NCBI GenBank assembly: GCA_020634455.1
Contig: JACKBQ010000002.1
Location: 62,001-126,000 of the forward strand
Direction of reading: 5' to 3'
Source of the DNA: Ardenticatenaceae bacterium
GTDB lineage: Bacteria; Chloroflexota; Anaerolineae; Promineifilales; Promineifilaceae
DNA length: 64,000 nucleotides
In this document: one piece after another, positions 15,561 to 24,285 of the stretch
Numbering within the stretch: the stretch's first letter is position 1
Layout of the letters: the number at the start of each line of letters is the position of its first letter
Program-made: the position numbers and the translations under genes
Notes under the pieces: model-generated
Told to the model about the DNA's origin: nothing
What the model saw: the letters and a program-made list of their open reading frames with translations, nothing else
Database searches by the model: none

Positions 15561-16871
15561 GTGCGAAAACATTCTCCGTTGAAGCGATTTGTTCTTTTTT
15601 CCAGCAGCCGCTGGTTTGTGCCGGGTATGGGGCTAAAGCGATGGCTGTTGCTGGTGGGGGTGGGTACGGCCGTATCCAGCCTGGGCCTCGTCAATCTCCT
15701 TTTTTTGTTAGAGCGGCAAAGCTGGCTCCCCATTTCTGTATATGATCTGCTGACGCTGCGATTTTTGCCTGCGCCGTGGCACATTGCGCTGCCGCTGCTG
15801 CTGGGGGGGGTATTCATTGTGTGGGGCGTGCTGCGCCTGGGGCGGGCGCTCACCGCGCCATTTCAAATTCCAGATGCCAGCGTGGCGGAGCGCATCTACG
15901 AACACAGCCGCCAAAAGCGCGGGCCAAACATCGTGGCCATTGGCGGCGGCACGGGGATGCCGGGGCTGCTGCGCGGCTTGACCGAGTACACGCGCAACAT
16001 CACGGCCATCGTGACGGTGGCGGATGATGGGGGCAGTAGCGGCCGTTTGCGGCGGGAGTTTGGGCTGCTGCCGCCGGGGGATTTTCGCAACAACATTGCC
16101 GCTCTTTCGCGGGATGAGGCGTTGATGACGCAGGTGTTGCAGTATCGTTTTGGCGCAGCCATTGGTGGCGAAAATGGACATTCGCCGCTGCAAGGGCACG
16201 CCTTTGGCAATTTGCTGCTGGCGGCGCTGACGGGCATTACGGGCAGCTTTGATGAAGCGCTGCTGGCCGCTGAGCGGGTGCTTTCGCTGCGCGGGCGCGT
16301 GCTGCCCAGTACCCTGGCAGATGTGGCTCTGGCGGCGGACATTTTGCTGCCAGACGGCACGTTACAGCAGGTGGTGGGCGAGAGCAAGATTCCAGAGGTA
16401 AACGGCCGTATCCAACAAGTGTACCTGCAACCGGGCGAGGTGCGGGCTTACCCTGCTGCGCTGCAAGCCATCTTCCAAGCAGACCTGATTGTGATGGGGC
16501 CGGGCAGCTTGTACACCAGCATTTTGCCCAATTTGCTGGTGCCAGACTTGGCCGAAGCGCTGCTGCATGCCCGTGCACCTAAGATTTATATATGTAATCT
16601 TGCCACACAGCCCGGAGAGACGGATAATTACAGTGTGGCGGATCATGTAGCCACCCTTTTCCAACACATTCCCACTGGCTGCCTGGACATGGTTTTGGCA
16701 AATGATAACCTGTCTATCCCCCCGGATCGGGGAGGCGGTAACACAATTTACGTGCAGCTCACCCCGCCGGAAAATTTGCCGATGGTTACGGCCGATTTGG
16801 TAGACGAGGCGAGACCGTGGCGGCACGACGGCGCAAAACTGGCACAAGCGGTAATGCGTCTGCTATCGTGA
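15561..16871 (+). CDS. yvcK: YvcK/CofD-family protein (gluconeogenesis factor type)
   Basis: 436 residues. The first 95 residues have two hydrophobic segments (WLLLVGVGTAVSSLGLVNLL and a second near residue 75), an N-terminal membrane extension absent from Bacillus YvcK. The conserved core starts NIVAIGGGTGMPGLLRGL, with VTVADDGGSSGRLRREFG, GDFRNNIAALS and MGPGSLYTSILPNLLV, all diagnostic. YvcK proteins bind UDP-sugars and are needed for wall growth on gluconeogenic carbon. It precedes gap by 150 bases. The start appears to be GTG without a clear ribosome site, so the N-terminus is uncertain. Confidence 0.9.
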   Translation: MRKHSPLKRFVLFSSSRWFVPGMGLKRWLLLVGVGTAVSSLGLVNLLFLLERQSWLPISVYDLLTLRFLPAPWHIALPLLLGGVFIVWGVLRLGRALTAPFQIPDASVAERIYEHSRQKRGPNIVAIGGGTGMPGLLRGLTEYTRNITAIVTVADDGGSSGRLRREFGLLPPGDFRNNIAALSRDEALMTQVLQYRFGAAIGGENGHSPLQGHAFGNLLLAALTGITGSFDEALLAAERVLSLRGRVLPSTLADVALAADILLPDGTLQQVVGESKIPEVNGRIQQVYLQPGEVRAYPAALQAIFQADLIVMGPGSLYTSILPNLLVPDLAEALLHARAPKIYICNLATQPGETDNYSVADHVATLFQHIPTGCLDMVLANDNLSIPPDRGGGNTIYVQLTPPENLPMVTADLVDEARPWRHDGAKLAQAVMRLLS

Positions 16872-17020
16872 TACCTGACACAACGAGACATGACATTTGA
16901 CTCTCGATTGTGTGAGGGTTACGGAGTAAGGTAAACGGCGTTTAAAATAGACGACGACGGTTTATTTTTGCCGTTTGCAACTTTGTTTCTATAGGAAGAT
17001 TTTTACTAAAGGAGAAATCC

Positions 17021-18019
17021 ATGACCATTAAAGTAGGTATTAACGGATTTGGCCGGATCGGCCGTTTGGTTTTTCGTCGCGCTCAAGAGCTGGATGATGT
17101 TGAAGTCGTCGGTATCAACGACCTGCTCGATGTAGAGTACATTGCTTACATGCTGGAATATGATTCCACACACGGCCGTTTCAAGGGCACTGTTGCGGTA
17201 GAAGATGGCAATTTGGTGGTTAACGGCCAGACGATTCGGGTCACCGCCGAACGAGACCCCAAGAATTTGAAGTGGAATGAAGTCGGCGCAGAGTACGTGG
17301 TGGAATGCACGGGCCTTTTCTTGACCGATGAAAAAGCGCGGGCGCACATTGAAGCAGGCGCTAAACGTGTGGTGATGTCTGCTCCGTCTAAAGATGCCAC
17401 CCCCATGTTTGTGATGGGTGTGAACCACAAGACGTACGCTGGCCAAGACATCGTTTCCAACGCATCCTGCACCACCAACTGCCTGGCTCCGCTGGCCAAA
17501 GTGCTCAACGACAACTTCGGTATCTCCGAAGGGCTGATGACCACGGTTCATGCCACCACCGCTACCCAGAAAACCGTAGATGGCCCTTCCAACAAGGATT
17601 GGCGCGGTGGTCGTGGCGCTGGGCAAAACATCATCCCCTCCTCCACAGGCGCTGCCAAAGCGGTGGGCAAGGTGATTCCTGAGCTGAACGGCCGTCTCAC
17701 AGGCATGTCCTTGCGCGTTCCCACGCCTAACGTGTCGGTTGTAGACCTCACCGTGAGCCTGAAAAATCCGGCCAGCTATGATGAAATCAAGGCCGCCATG
17801 AAAGAAGCCTCCGAAGGCGAACTGGCAGGCATTCTGGGTTACACGGAGGATTCTGTGGTCTCCACCGATTTCCTGGGCGATTCCCGCACTTCTATCTTCG
17901 ATGCCGGCGCGGGCATTGCCCTCTCTGACACCTTTGTAAAAGTGATGTCCTGGTACGACAACGAGTGGGGCTACTCTTGCAAGGTTCTTGACCTGATTCG
18001 TCACATGGCAAGCGCCTAA
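17021..18019 (+). CDS. gap: Glyceraldehyde-3-phosphate dehydrogenase, type I
   Basis: 332 residues, the full length of a phosphorylating NAD-dependent GAPDH. INGFGRIGRLVFR is the NAD site. SNASCTTNCLAPL holds the catalytic Cys, and VPTPNVSVVDL and WYDNEWGYSCKVLDL are conserved. His of the HATTATQ motif is present. AAGGAG lies directly before the ATG. A strong hairpin follows the stop. With the nearby YvcK and glpX (30440), central carbon and gluconeogenic functions recur in this region. Confidence 0.98.
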   Translation: MTIKVGINGFGRIGRLVFRRAQELDDVEVVGINDLLDVEYIAYMLEYDSTHGRFKGTVAVEDGNLVVNGQTIRVTAERDPKNLKWNEVGAEYVVECTGLFLTDEKARAHIEAGAKRVVMSAPSKDATPMFVMGVNHKTYAGQDIVSNASCTTNCLAPLAKVLNDNFGISEGLMTTVHATTATQKTVDGPSNKDWRGGRGAGQNIIPSSTGAAKAVGKVIPELNGRLTGMSLRVPTPNVSVVDLTVSLKNPASYDEIKAAMKEASEGELAGILGYTEDSVVSTDFLGDSRTSIFDAGAGIALSDTFVKVMSWYDNEWGYSCKVLDLIRHMASA

Positions 18020-18068
18020 AAACTGTTTGAAATCTTTATTCTCTGTCCATACTTGGGGAGGGAATAAG

Positions 18069-18103
18069 TTGGCGATGAGGCGCTTAACACGCCTCATCGC
18101 CAA
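18069..18103. terminator. Hairpin after gap
   Basis: TTGGCGATGAGGCG (18069-18082) pairs perfectly with CGCCTCATCGCCAA (18090-18103), 14 bp with a 7-base loop. There is no T-tract, so it may be a weak or Rho-type end, or an mRNA-stabilising hairpin. Confidence 0.55.
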
Positions 18104-18127
18104 AGCGCACACTTACCAATCATTCTG

Positions 18128-18433
18128 ATGGAACTCAAAGACCTGGAAGCCCGGATGCACACTTTTGTGCGCAGCAAGGGCTGGTACGAACCCAACTCCG
18201 CCAAACCACAAACCCCACGAAATTTAGCTACCTCGCTGGCTATTGAAGCTGCTGAAGTGCTAGAACATTTTCAATGGCGTGAAGATGTGTCCCAGCCAGA
18301 AGAATTGGCTGGCGAATTAGCCGATGTGGCGCTTTATTTACTCCAACTGGCTAGCATCAGTGGTATCGATCTGGAACAAGCGATCTTGCAAAAGCTGGCG
18401 CTTAACCAAACGCGAGAATGGCCGGACCCATGA
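18128..18433 (+). CDS. MazG-like nucleotide pyrophosphohydrolase
   Basis: 101 residues, the size of single-domain MazG-like (RS21-C6/dCTPase) enzymes. The metal-binding pattern is present: LAIEAAEVLEHFQW, with E/E pairs, then ELAGELADVALYLLQLA. It starts with MELKDLEARMHTFV. Likely activity is hydrolysis of non-canonical or excess dNTPs (housecleaning). It overlaps the next gene by four bases (ATGA). Confidence 0.88.
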   Translation: MELKDLEARMHTFVRSKGWYEPNSAKPQTPRNLATSLAIEAAEVLEHFQWREDVSQPEELAGELADVALYLLQLASISGIDLEQAILQKLALNQTREWPDP

Positions 18434-19083
18434 AGATTCTGGCGGTCAGCGACCGGGTGATGGAGCAGCTTTATTGTGTCGAGGTGCGACAAAAGTACCC
18501 GGATGTTGATCTGATTGTTGGCTGTGGCGATTTACCTTTTTACTATTTAGACTTTTTGATATCGGCGCTGGATCGGCGGCTAGTGTACGTGCGGGGCAAC
18601 CACGATAAGGGGCCGCAGTACACGATTGACGGCCGTATTCTGGAGCAAGTTCAAGGTGGCGATGACATACACGGCCGTTCCGTCTTGCGAGAAGAACTGC
18701 TGCTGGCTGGTTTGGAGGGTTCCATGCGGTACCGGCCCGGCGCACCGTTTATGTACTCCGAAGCGGAGATGCGCTACCAGGTGGCTCAACTACTGCCGTT
18801 GTTGTTGAAGAATAAGTTGAAGTACGGCCGTTTCCTGGACATTCTCGTCGCCCATTCCCCACCCTTCGGCATCCACGACAAGCCTGATCTCCCCCACACC
18901 GGCTTCAAAATCATGCGTAACCTGCTGCAATGGGTAAAACCAAAGCTCATGCTGCACGGGCACATCCATATTTACCGCCGTGACACCGTCACTGTGTCCA
19001 AATTTGAAGAAACAACCATCATCAACGTCTACCCATACCGCATCATTGATTTTAATAATTTGCCGGAACCTCAAGAAGCATAG
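18430..19083 (+). CDS. Metallophosphoesterase
   Basis: About 217 residues. The two-metal phosphoesterase motifs are LAVSDRVMEQLY, GCGDLPFYYLDF, VRGNHDKGP, VAHSPPFGIHD and MLHGHIHIYRR. The first motif has SDR in place of the usual D-x-H, so one metal ligand differs. It overlaps the MazG-like gene (ATGA), so the pair is translationally coupled. Phosphodiester or phosphomonoester substrate unknown. An insertion sequence begins 20 bases after the stop. Confidence 0.88.
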   Translation: MKILAVSDRVMEQLYCVEVRQKYPDVDLIVGCGDLPFYYLDFLISALDRRLVYVRGNHDKGPQYTIDGRILEQVQGGDDIHGRSVLREELLLAGLEGSMRYRPGAPFMYSEAEMRYQVAQLLPLLLKNKLKYGRFLDILVAHSPPFGIHDKPDLPHTGFKIMRNLLQWVKPKLMLHGHIHIYRRDTVTVSKFEETTIINVYPYRIIDFNNLPEPQEA

Positions 19084-19102
19084 AGAGGGTCAAAAAATGT
19101 AT

Positions 19103-19977
19103 TAGACCTCTTGCATAAGTAGAAAATTAGGCATAATTGCTGGATGAAATATGCTGAGATTCAAAACTTATCCGATGCGAAATTTAAACGTTTAACGGGT
19201 GTGCCACACCCAATCTTTAAACAAATGGTGGCTATTCTAGAAAAAACAATGCCCACCTTTGGTAGACCACCTAAATTGTCACGGGCAGACCAACTCTTGT
19301 TGACCCTGATGTACTGGCGAGAGTATCGTACCCAGTTTCATATCAGCCAGGCCTATGGGATTAGCGAGTCAGCCGTTTGCCGGACAATCCAGCAAATTGA
19401 AAACAGGCTTGTCGAGTCAGGGCAATTCACATTGCCTGGCAAGAAAAAGTTGCAAACTAGCGATACGCTCATCGAAGTTGTCATTGTTGATGCCACCGAA
19501 CAACCGATAGAACGACCCAAAAAAACAAAAGAGGCACTTTAGTGGCAAGAAAAAGTGCCATACGCAAAAAGCGCAGGTCATCGTCAACTTAACAACCCTG
19601 GAAATTGTGACCACAGCCTTTAGTGAAGGCAAGAAACATGATTTCAATCTGTTCAAAGAGAATGGCCAAGGGATGGTACAAACTATCACTTGCTTAGCTG
19701 ATTCAGGATATCAAGGCATCGCTAAGCTTCACAAGAATAGCCAAACGCCCAAAAAGAAATCTAAGCATCATCCTCTCACTAAAGAGGAGAAAGCAGCGAA
19801 TCGGGCATTGGCGAAAGCCAGAATCTATGGTGAGCATGTGATAGGCAAGCTCAAGATATTTCGTATTTTGAAAGAGCGATATCGCAATCGCCGCAAACGG
19901 TTTGGTTTGCGATTCAACTTGATTGCTTCGATTTACAATCTGTCACTTGGAGTAAAGTGACTTATGCAAGAAGTCTA
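19103..19977 (+). mobile_element. IS5-family-like insertion sequence, about 875 bp
   Basis: The left inverted repeat TAGACCTCTTGCATAAGT (19103-19120) matches the right repeat ACTTATGCAAGAAGTCTA (19960-19977) with one mismatch. Both ends begin with TA, compatible with a 2-base TA target duplication (as in some IS5 groups) or with TA being part of the repeat. It contains one transposase in two frames. Immediately right of it starts the AT-rich ATPase/TIR region. Confidence 0.85.
19144..19960 (+). pseudogene. IS5-type transposase in two frames (frameshift)
   Basis: The first frame (19144-19542) has the helix-turn-helix and the DDE start: a Tnp_4-like N-terminus, HISQAYGISESAVCRTI, and VIVDATEQPIERPKK. 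It then stops. The second frame continues from about 19517 with QKRHFSGKKK and ends at 19960 with DSGYQGIAKLH and AKARIYGEHVIGKLK. The switch falls at a run of seven A's (about 19519) and needs a +1 (or -2) shift. It could be a programmed frameshift or a disabling indel. Confidence 0.8.
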
Positions 19978-20167
19978 TTGATTTAAGAGGCTACAATGTC
20001 TTCCTGGAAGGGAAATCCTTTTGGACAAACATTTGATTGAGTTGAAATTGACCCATATAGGTTTCTGTTTACCCAAAACACAAACTAATTTATGTCAAAT
20101 TTGGTTTGATTCACAATTTATTATAATATTGTTAGAATATTCTCAAACCAGTTCAATACGAGAGATT

Positions 20168-21607
20168 ATGTCAAATCTAGACCAGCAATTACAAGAATTG
20201 ATTTCTCAAGCCTTCGATAAAGATGAATTTATAGACCTGTGCAAAACCCTAAGTGTCAATTATGAAAATCTGTCCGGGGATATCCTTCGCACAAAAATAA
20301 GCAAATTGATAGGCTTCATGGTGAGGAGGGGAAGATTAGCAGAGCTCATTGAAACATGTTCTCGTGAACGCCCGCACCTCAGTTGGCCGATTCCAAGTAG
20401 ACCAAAGACATCAGATGTTCGAGCTTGCCCAACAGATTTGGAGGACTTCATTAATAAAGAAGAACAATGTGCTCGCATTGTACAACGGGAGACCTTAATT
20501 CAATCTCTAGCAGCATGGATAGAAAAAGAGAAAATGATTGTTCTATCAGGACATCCTATGGTGGGAAAGTCAAGGCTAATGAGGCATTTGAGTAGCAAAT
20601 TGAATGATGACTTTGTTCCCTTGATGATTGATGCCAAAACTCTTGTCTTTAATGATATAGATGATTTTGCTTATTCTTTTGTGCATGAAATAACCAGAGC
20701 TTATCATGAATGGGCAGAACCTAGGAAACTAAGCTATCCGCCTTTATCAGATTTCCGCGGTGGGCAGGGAGAATCATCTTTTTGGCAGCATTGGCAAAAA
20801 ATAATGAGTCTTGAGTTGTCACGAAAATTGGTTTTGATAATTGATGAAATAGATGTTTTTTTGGACATTAAAGATGATGAGGTTAGCAAAAAGATTAGCG
20901 ACATTTTTAGGAAATTATTGCAGAATCCACAAGATTTAAGTGCAATCTTGGTTGGCTCGGAAAACATACATGGCAGTCAAAATGATCCCTTTAAAGCCCT
21001 GATTCAAGATGCGTTTATGCATCAGATTGGGCACTATACCGAGGGAGAATTATCAGAGATATTCAAGGCCATGCAGAAATATTTCGATATCGAGCCAAGC
21101 ACACTCAAGTATTTATCCGCTATTTGTAACGGACACCTTGGGTCTATTAGTATCTTGTGCGAAGCAATGTTTTCTTATGTTCGTCAGAATAATAAAAGTA
21201 AATTGGGTCGTGATGATATTGGCTATATAGTCGAACTGATACTTGAATTGGCTGAAGAAAGGTTGCCGGATATTGGTCAAAGGCTGTCAACCAATGAACT
21301 CTTAGTGGCTTATCTGATTAGTTTGACCATGACCGGAAAGCTGAAACAGGGGAATCACGTTTATTCCACGCAAGAATTGGCTGTGTTACCAGAGCACGAC
21401 GAATATGTTAAAGGTTTTGTAGATCAATATTTTGCCAATATGAAGCTAAATTTAACGAATATTAGAATAGGTATTGAAGGTCTAGCTGAGCGTGAATGGA
21501 TACTCCGTAAGCATAAAGTAGATAGCACATTTCATCTCAAATTTGGCTTATTTCCGTTATGGCTTGGGCAAAAAGATATAGACCCCACACGATTTATGGT
21601 GAAGTAA
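20168..21607 (+). CDS. ATPase with N-terminal effector-associated-like (EAD7-type) domain
   Basis: 479 residues. ATG at 20168 begins the conserved part; the frame runs back to 20021 without family content. Residues 5-75 match the EAD7 pattern: FDKDEFIDLCKTLSVNYENL, then MVRRGRLAELIETC and ERPHLSW. Residues 118-370 form a P-loop NTPase with Walker A GHPMVGKS (128-135) and Walker B LVLIIDEID (221-229). The C-terminus is helical, without a known domain. EADs are thought to connect sensor NTPases with effectors in bacterial conflict systems. It ends 2 bases before the next gene, so they are coupled. AT-rich, no genome palindrome. Confidence 0.78.
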   Translation: MSNLDQQLQELISQAFDKDEFIDLCKTLSVNYENLSGDILRTKISKLIGFMVRRGRLAELIETCSRERPHLSWPIPSRPKTSDVRACPTDLEDFINKEEQCARIVQRETLIQSLAAWIEKEKMIVLSGHPMVGKSRLMRHLSSKLNDDFVPLMIDAKTLVFNDIDDFAYSFVHEITRAYHEWAEPRKLSYPPLSDFRGGQGESSFWQHWQKIMSLELSRKLVLIIDEIDVFLDIKDDEVSKKISDIFRKLLQNPQDLSAILVGSENIHGSQNDPFKALIQDAFMHQIGHYTEGELSEIFKAMQKYFDIEPSTLKYLSAICNGHLGSISILCEAMFSYVRQNNKSKLGRDDIGYIVELILELAEERLPDIGQRLSTNELLVAYLISLTMTGKLKQGNHVYSTQELAVLPEHDEYVKGFVDQYFANMKLNLTNIRIGIEGLAEREWILRKHKVDSTFHLKFGLFPLWLGQKDIDPTRFMVK

Positions 21608-21609
21608 AA

Positions 21610-24273
21610 ATGAAAAACATATTGGCTATTCCCTTTAACGTGGGCACACCTATTTATGATCCGGCTGATTTCATGGGGCGGCATGAAGCCATAGATAAAC
21701 TAATTCGTGCGATGACTCTCTTGGAGAATGTCTCCATTCAAGGAGAAAGGCGAACTGGAAAGACATCAATTTTACTCTATGCAAGCCACCCAAAATCTGA
21801 TATAGCAATTGGAATACCTGCAAATCACATACCTGTTTACATAGATTTTCAACCACTTACAAAACTTAAGTTAGTTGAAATTTGGAGTGAAATTGTCAGG
21901 AAGATTGCTGATCAGACTATGGAGCGTAATCCAGAAAACAAAAAACTTGCGGATGAGTTTCAACAAACTATAAAACCATTTTTAAAAGAAGTGGAAATTA
22001 GATTGATACATTTAGGTCTAACACAGGCCTTTGAGCATTATAGACAAGCCAATCTTAAAATTAATCTATTATTTGATGAATTCGATCTCTTAGTGAACAA
22101 TCGCGAAGTGGATGATAGCTTTTTTAATATTCTTCGAAGCTTTGTTAATGAACGTGATCCTATACTAAGTTATGTTATTTCTACACGCGCTGGTTTGGAA
22201 TCTTTGCAGCAAGTTACAGCAAGAAAAAGCTCTCCTTTTGCTAATGTTTTTACGACATACAGAGTTGGCCGTTTTACATCTGTAGAGGTTGAACAGATCA
22301 TAACAAACTATTTGTCACGAATTCCTGGCGGCGAAAAATTAGCTGATAATTTATTAAATGAATTGTCCTTTCTTTACGATTTAACCGGCTTCCATCCATA
22401 TTTTCTTCAAAATCTTTGTTATCATCTTTGTGCATATGTTGATGAACCTCAATGGCCACGTAGCGCATCATTTGAAGATGCTCTTGCTGCGTACAAAAAT
22501 GATATATCAAAGCGATTCGCAGAATACTGGAAATTCTCATCCGAAGAAGAAAAATATTTCTTAAAAGAACTTGTTGACAAGCCGCAAGAATTAACACCTC
22601 AGCTTAAAGTCCTTCAAGATCGGGCTCTTATTGTTCCTTCTCTATCTACTGATAATGTCCCCAAATGGCAATTAGTTTCACCTTTTTTTGCAGAGTGGAT
22701 TCAGAGTGAGCATAAAGTGAGCGCAAAATATTTTATTTGTTACCATAAAGGCTCTTTGCTTTCCACAGAATTAGCTGACTATATTAAAACAGAATTACTT
22801 AATAGAGGGCATGATGTAGATTGTCACTCTCATGCAGAAATTTCTTGGGGTGAGGAAATAGAACAATCCCTTCGAGAATCAGACTATTTATTCTTTTTGT
22901 TAGAACAGAACGCCGCTTCTTCAGAATCAATACAGTTTATCATTGAACGCGCCTATCAATATCATAAAAGACAAGGGAAACCTAAATTAATCACTGCTAG
23001 AGTAGGCTATGATGATGTTTTCCCATATTCAATTAGCAAGATACTTAACTCATCACAGGTGATTTCTTTGGGAGGAGAACAGGACAAATCCCAGATATTA
23101 AACAATATTCTGCACGTATTAGCACTTGAACAACCGGAACGAACGATAAGCCCCAAAATAAATTCAGATGGGAATGTCATTGTTTCTGAAGATGGACATA
23201 TTCTTTTTGACGTAAATGTTGATTTCCCACCATTGCCGGAATTTGATCCCCGTTTGCTCGATGAATTGGTCGCGCCAGGCGGCACGGTGAAGCTGCGCGA
23301 TACTTTTTACATTTCTCGTGATCATGATAAAGAGCTGCAGCGGCAGGTTATGCGCCCTGGAACCATCACCACTATCCGCGCTCCACGTCAGACGGGCAAG
23401 AGTTCTATGCTTGTGAGAGGGTTACATCATGCTCAGAAAAACGGTTTGCAAACGATCCTTATTGATCTACAAAGTATAGAAAGAGATTATTTACAAAGCT
23501 ATGAGACTTTTCTTCATTATATTGCGACCCATCTGGTTCGGAAATTACGCTTGAATTTAACGGAAGTTGATAAGGCATGGCAGGGACCGTTAGGTGTACA
23601 AGATAAACTGACCTATCTGCTAGAAGATTCGATCTTACCCAAGATGAAACAACCAATTGTTTTGGGTATTGATGAAGCAGACCGTCTAGTAGAAACAAAT
23701 TACCATACCAACTTTTTTGGCCTTATTCGCTCGTGGCACAATTCTGCAGCTTACAATGAAATATGGGAAAAACTTGTTATAGTTCTGGTCATTGCCACCG
23801 AACCGTATCTGCTCATTGCCGACATCAACCAGTCTCCCTTTAATGTAGGCACCAAACTTTATTTAAAGGATTTTAGCTCAGAACAAGTGCGTGATTTGAA
23901 TCAGCGGCACAATAGTCCGGTTTCCGACGAGCATTTCGCCGAATTCTATGACTTGGTTGGGGGTCAACCTTACCTCACACGTCGTGCCTTATACACATTG
24001 GCCAATGAAAATGTAGGGTGGGAAACATTTTTTAATGGCGCTGCCACCGACGGAGGCCCCTTTGCTGACCATTTACGGCGGCAATTGTGGCTGCTGCGCG
24101 AAGAACCAGAACTACAGGCAACACTGAAACAGGCAATACTGGGCGAACCGTGCCAAAATGAAGCTGCTCGCTTTCGCTTGTTGCGTGGAGGGCTTATCAA
24201 AAGCACTGGTGACGTTTGCGAATGTCGGTGCGACCTTTACCGTCGCTATTTTGCGGATAAGTTGCTGCGTTAA
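21610..24273 (+). CDS. ATPase-TIR-ATPase fusion protein
   Basis: 887 residues. ATG at 21610 lies 2 bases after the previous stop. Domain order: AAA-type ATPase (about 10-365; Walker A GERRTGKT at 45-52, Walker B LLFDEFDLL at 153-161), TIR-like domain (about 373-505), second ATPase of AAA-like PF14516 type (about 545-880; APRQTGKS at 591-598, IVLGIDEAD at 683-691). The TIR part opens KYFICYHKGSLLSTELADYI and contains ESDYLFFLLEQNAASSESIQ and IIERAYQYH; Glu446 is a candidate NADase residue. TIR domains commonly cleave NAD+ or make signals in immunity. The second ATPase region is GC-richer than the first half, suggesting a fused origin. Confidence 0.8.
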   Translation: MKNILAIPFNVGTPIYDPADFMGRHEAIDKLIRAMTLLENVSIQGERRTGKTSILLYASHPKSDIAIGIPANHIPVYIDFQPLTKLKLVEIWSEIVRKIADQTMERNPENKKLADEFQQTIKPFLKEVEIRLIHLGLTQAFEHYRQANLKINLLFDEFDLLVNNREVDDSFFNILRSFVNERDPILSYVISTRAGLESLQQVTARKSSPFANVFTTYRVGRFTSVEVEQIITNYLSRIPGGEKLADNLLNELSFLYDLTGFHPYFLQNLCYHLCAYVDEPQWPRSASFEDALAAYKNDISKRFAEYWKFSSEEEKYFLKELVDKPQELTPQLKVLQDRALIVPSLSTDNVPKWQLVSPFFAEWIQSEHKVSAKYFICYHKGSLLSTELADYIKTELLNRGHDVDCHSHAEISWGEEIEQSLRESDYLFFLLEQNAASSESIQFIIERAYQYHKRQGKPKLITARVGYDDVFPYSISKILNSSQVISLGGEQDKSQILNNILHVLALEQPERTISPKINSDGNVIVSEDGHILFDVNVDFPPLPEFDPRLLDELVAPGGTVKLRDTFYISRDHDKELQRQVMRPGTITTIRAPRQTGKSSMLVRGLHHAQKNGLQTILIDLQSIERDYLQSYETFLHYIATHLVRKLRLNLTEVDKAWQGPLGVQDKLTYLLEDSILPKMKQPIVLGIDEADRLVETNYHTNFFGLIRSWHNSAAYNEIWEKLVIVLVIATEPYLLIADINQSPFNVGTKLYLKDFSSEQVRDLNQRHNSPVSDEHFAEFYDLVGGQPYLTRRALYTLANENVGWETFFNGAATDGGPFADHLRRQLWLLREEPELQATLKQAILGEPCQNEAARFRLLRGGLIKSTGDVCECRCDLYRRYFADKLLR

Positions 24274-24285
24274 GGACGTATCGTC

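Noticed and set aside
16897..16950. Promoter candidates before gap (TTGACT at 16897; TAAAAT near 16943)
   Set aside because: No pair has both good boxes and good spacing, so I cannot choose.
17006..18112. Long minus-strand reading frame (368 codons) opposite gap
   Set aside because: Mirrors the codon pattern of the highly conserved gap gene; no family resemblance.
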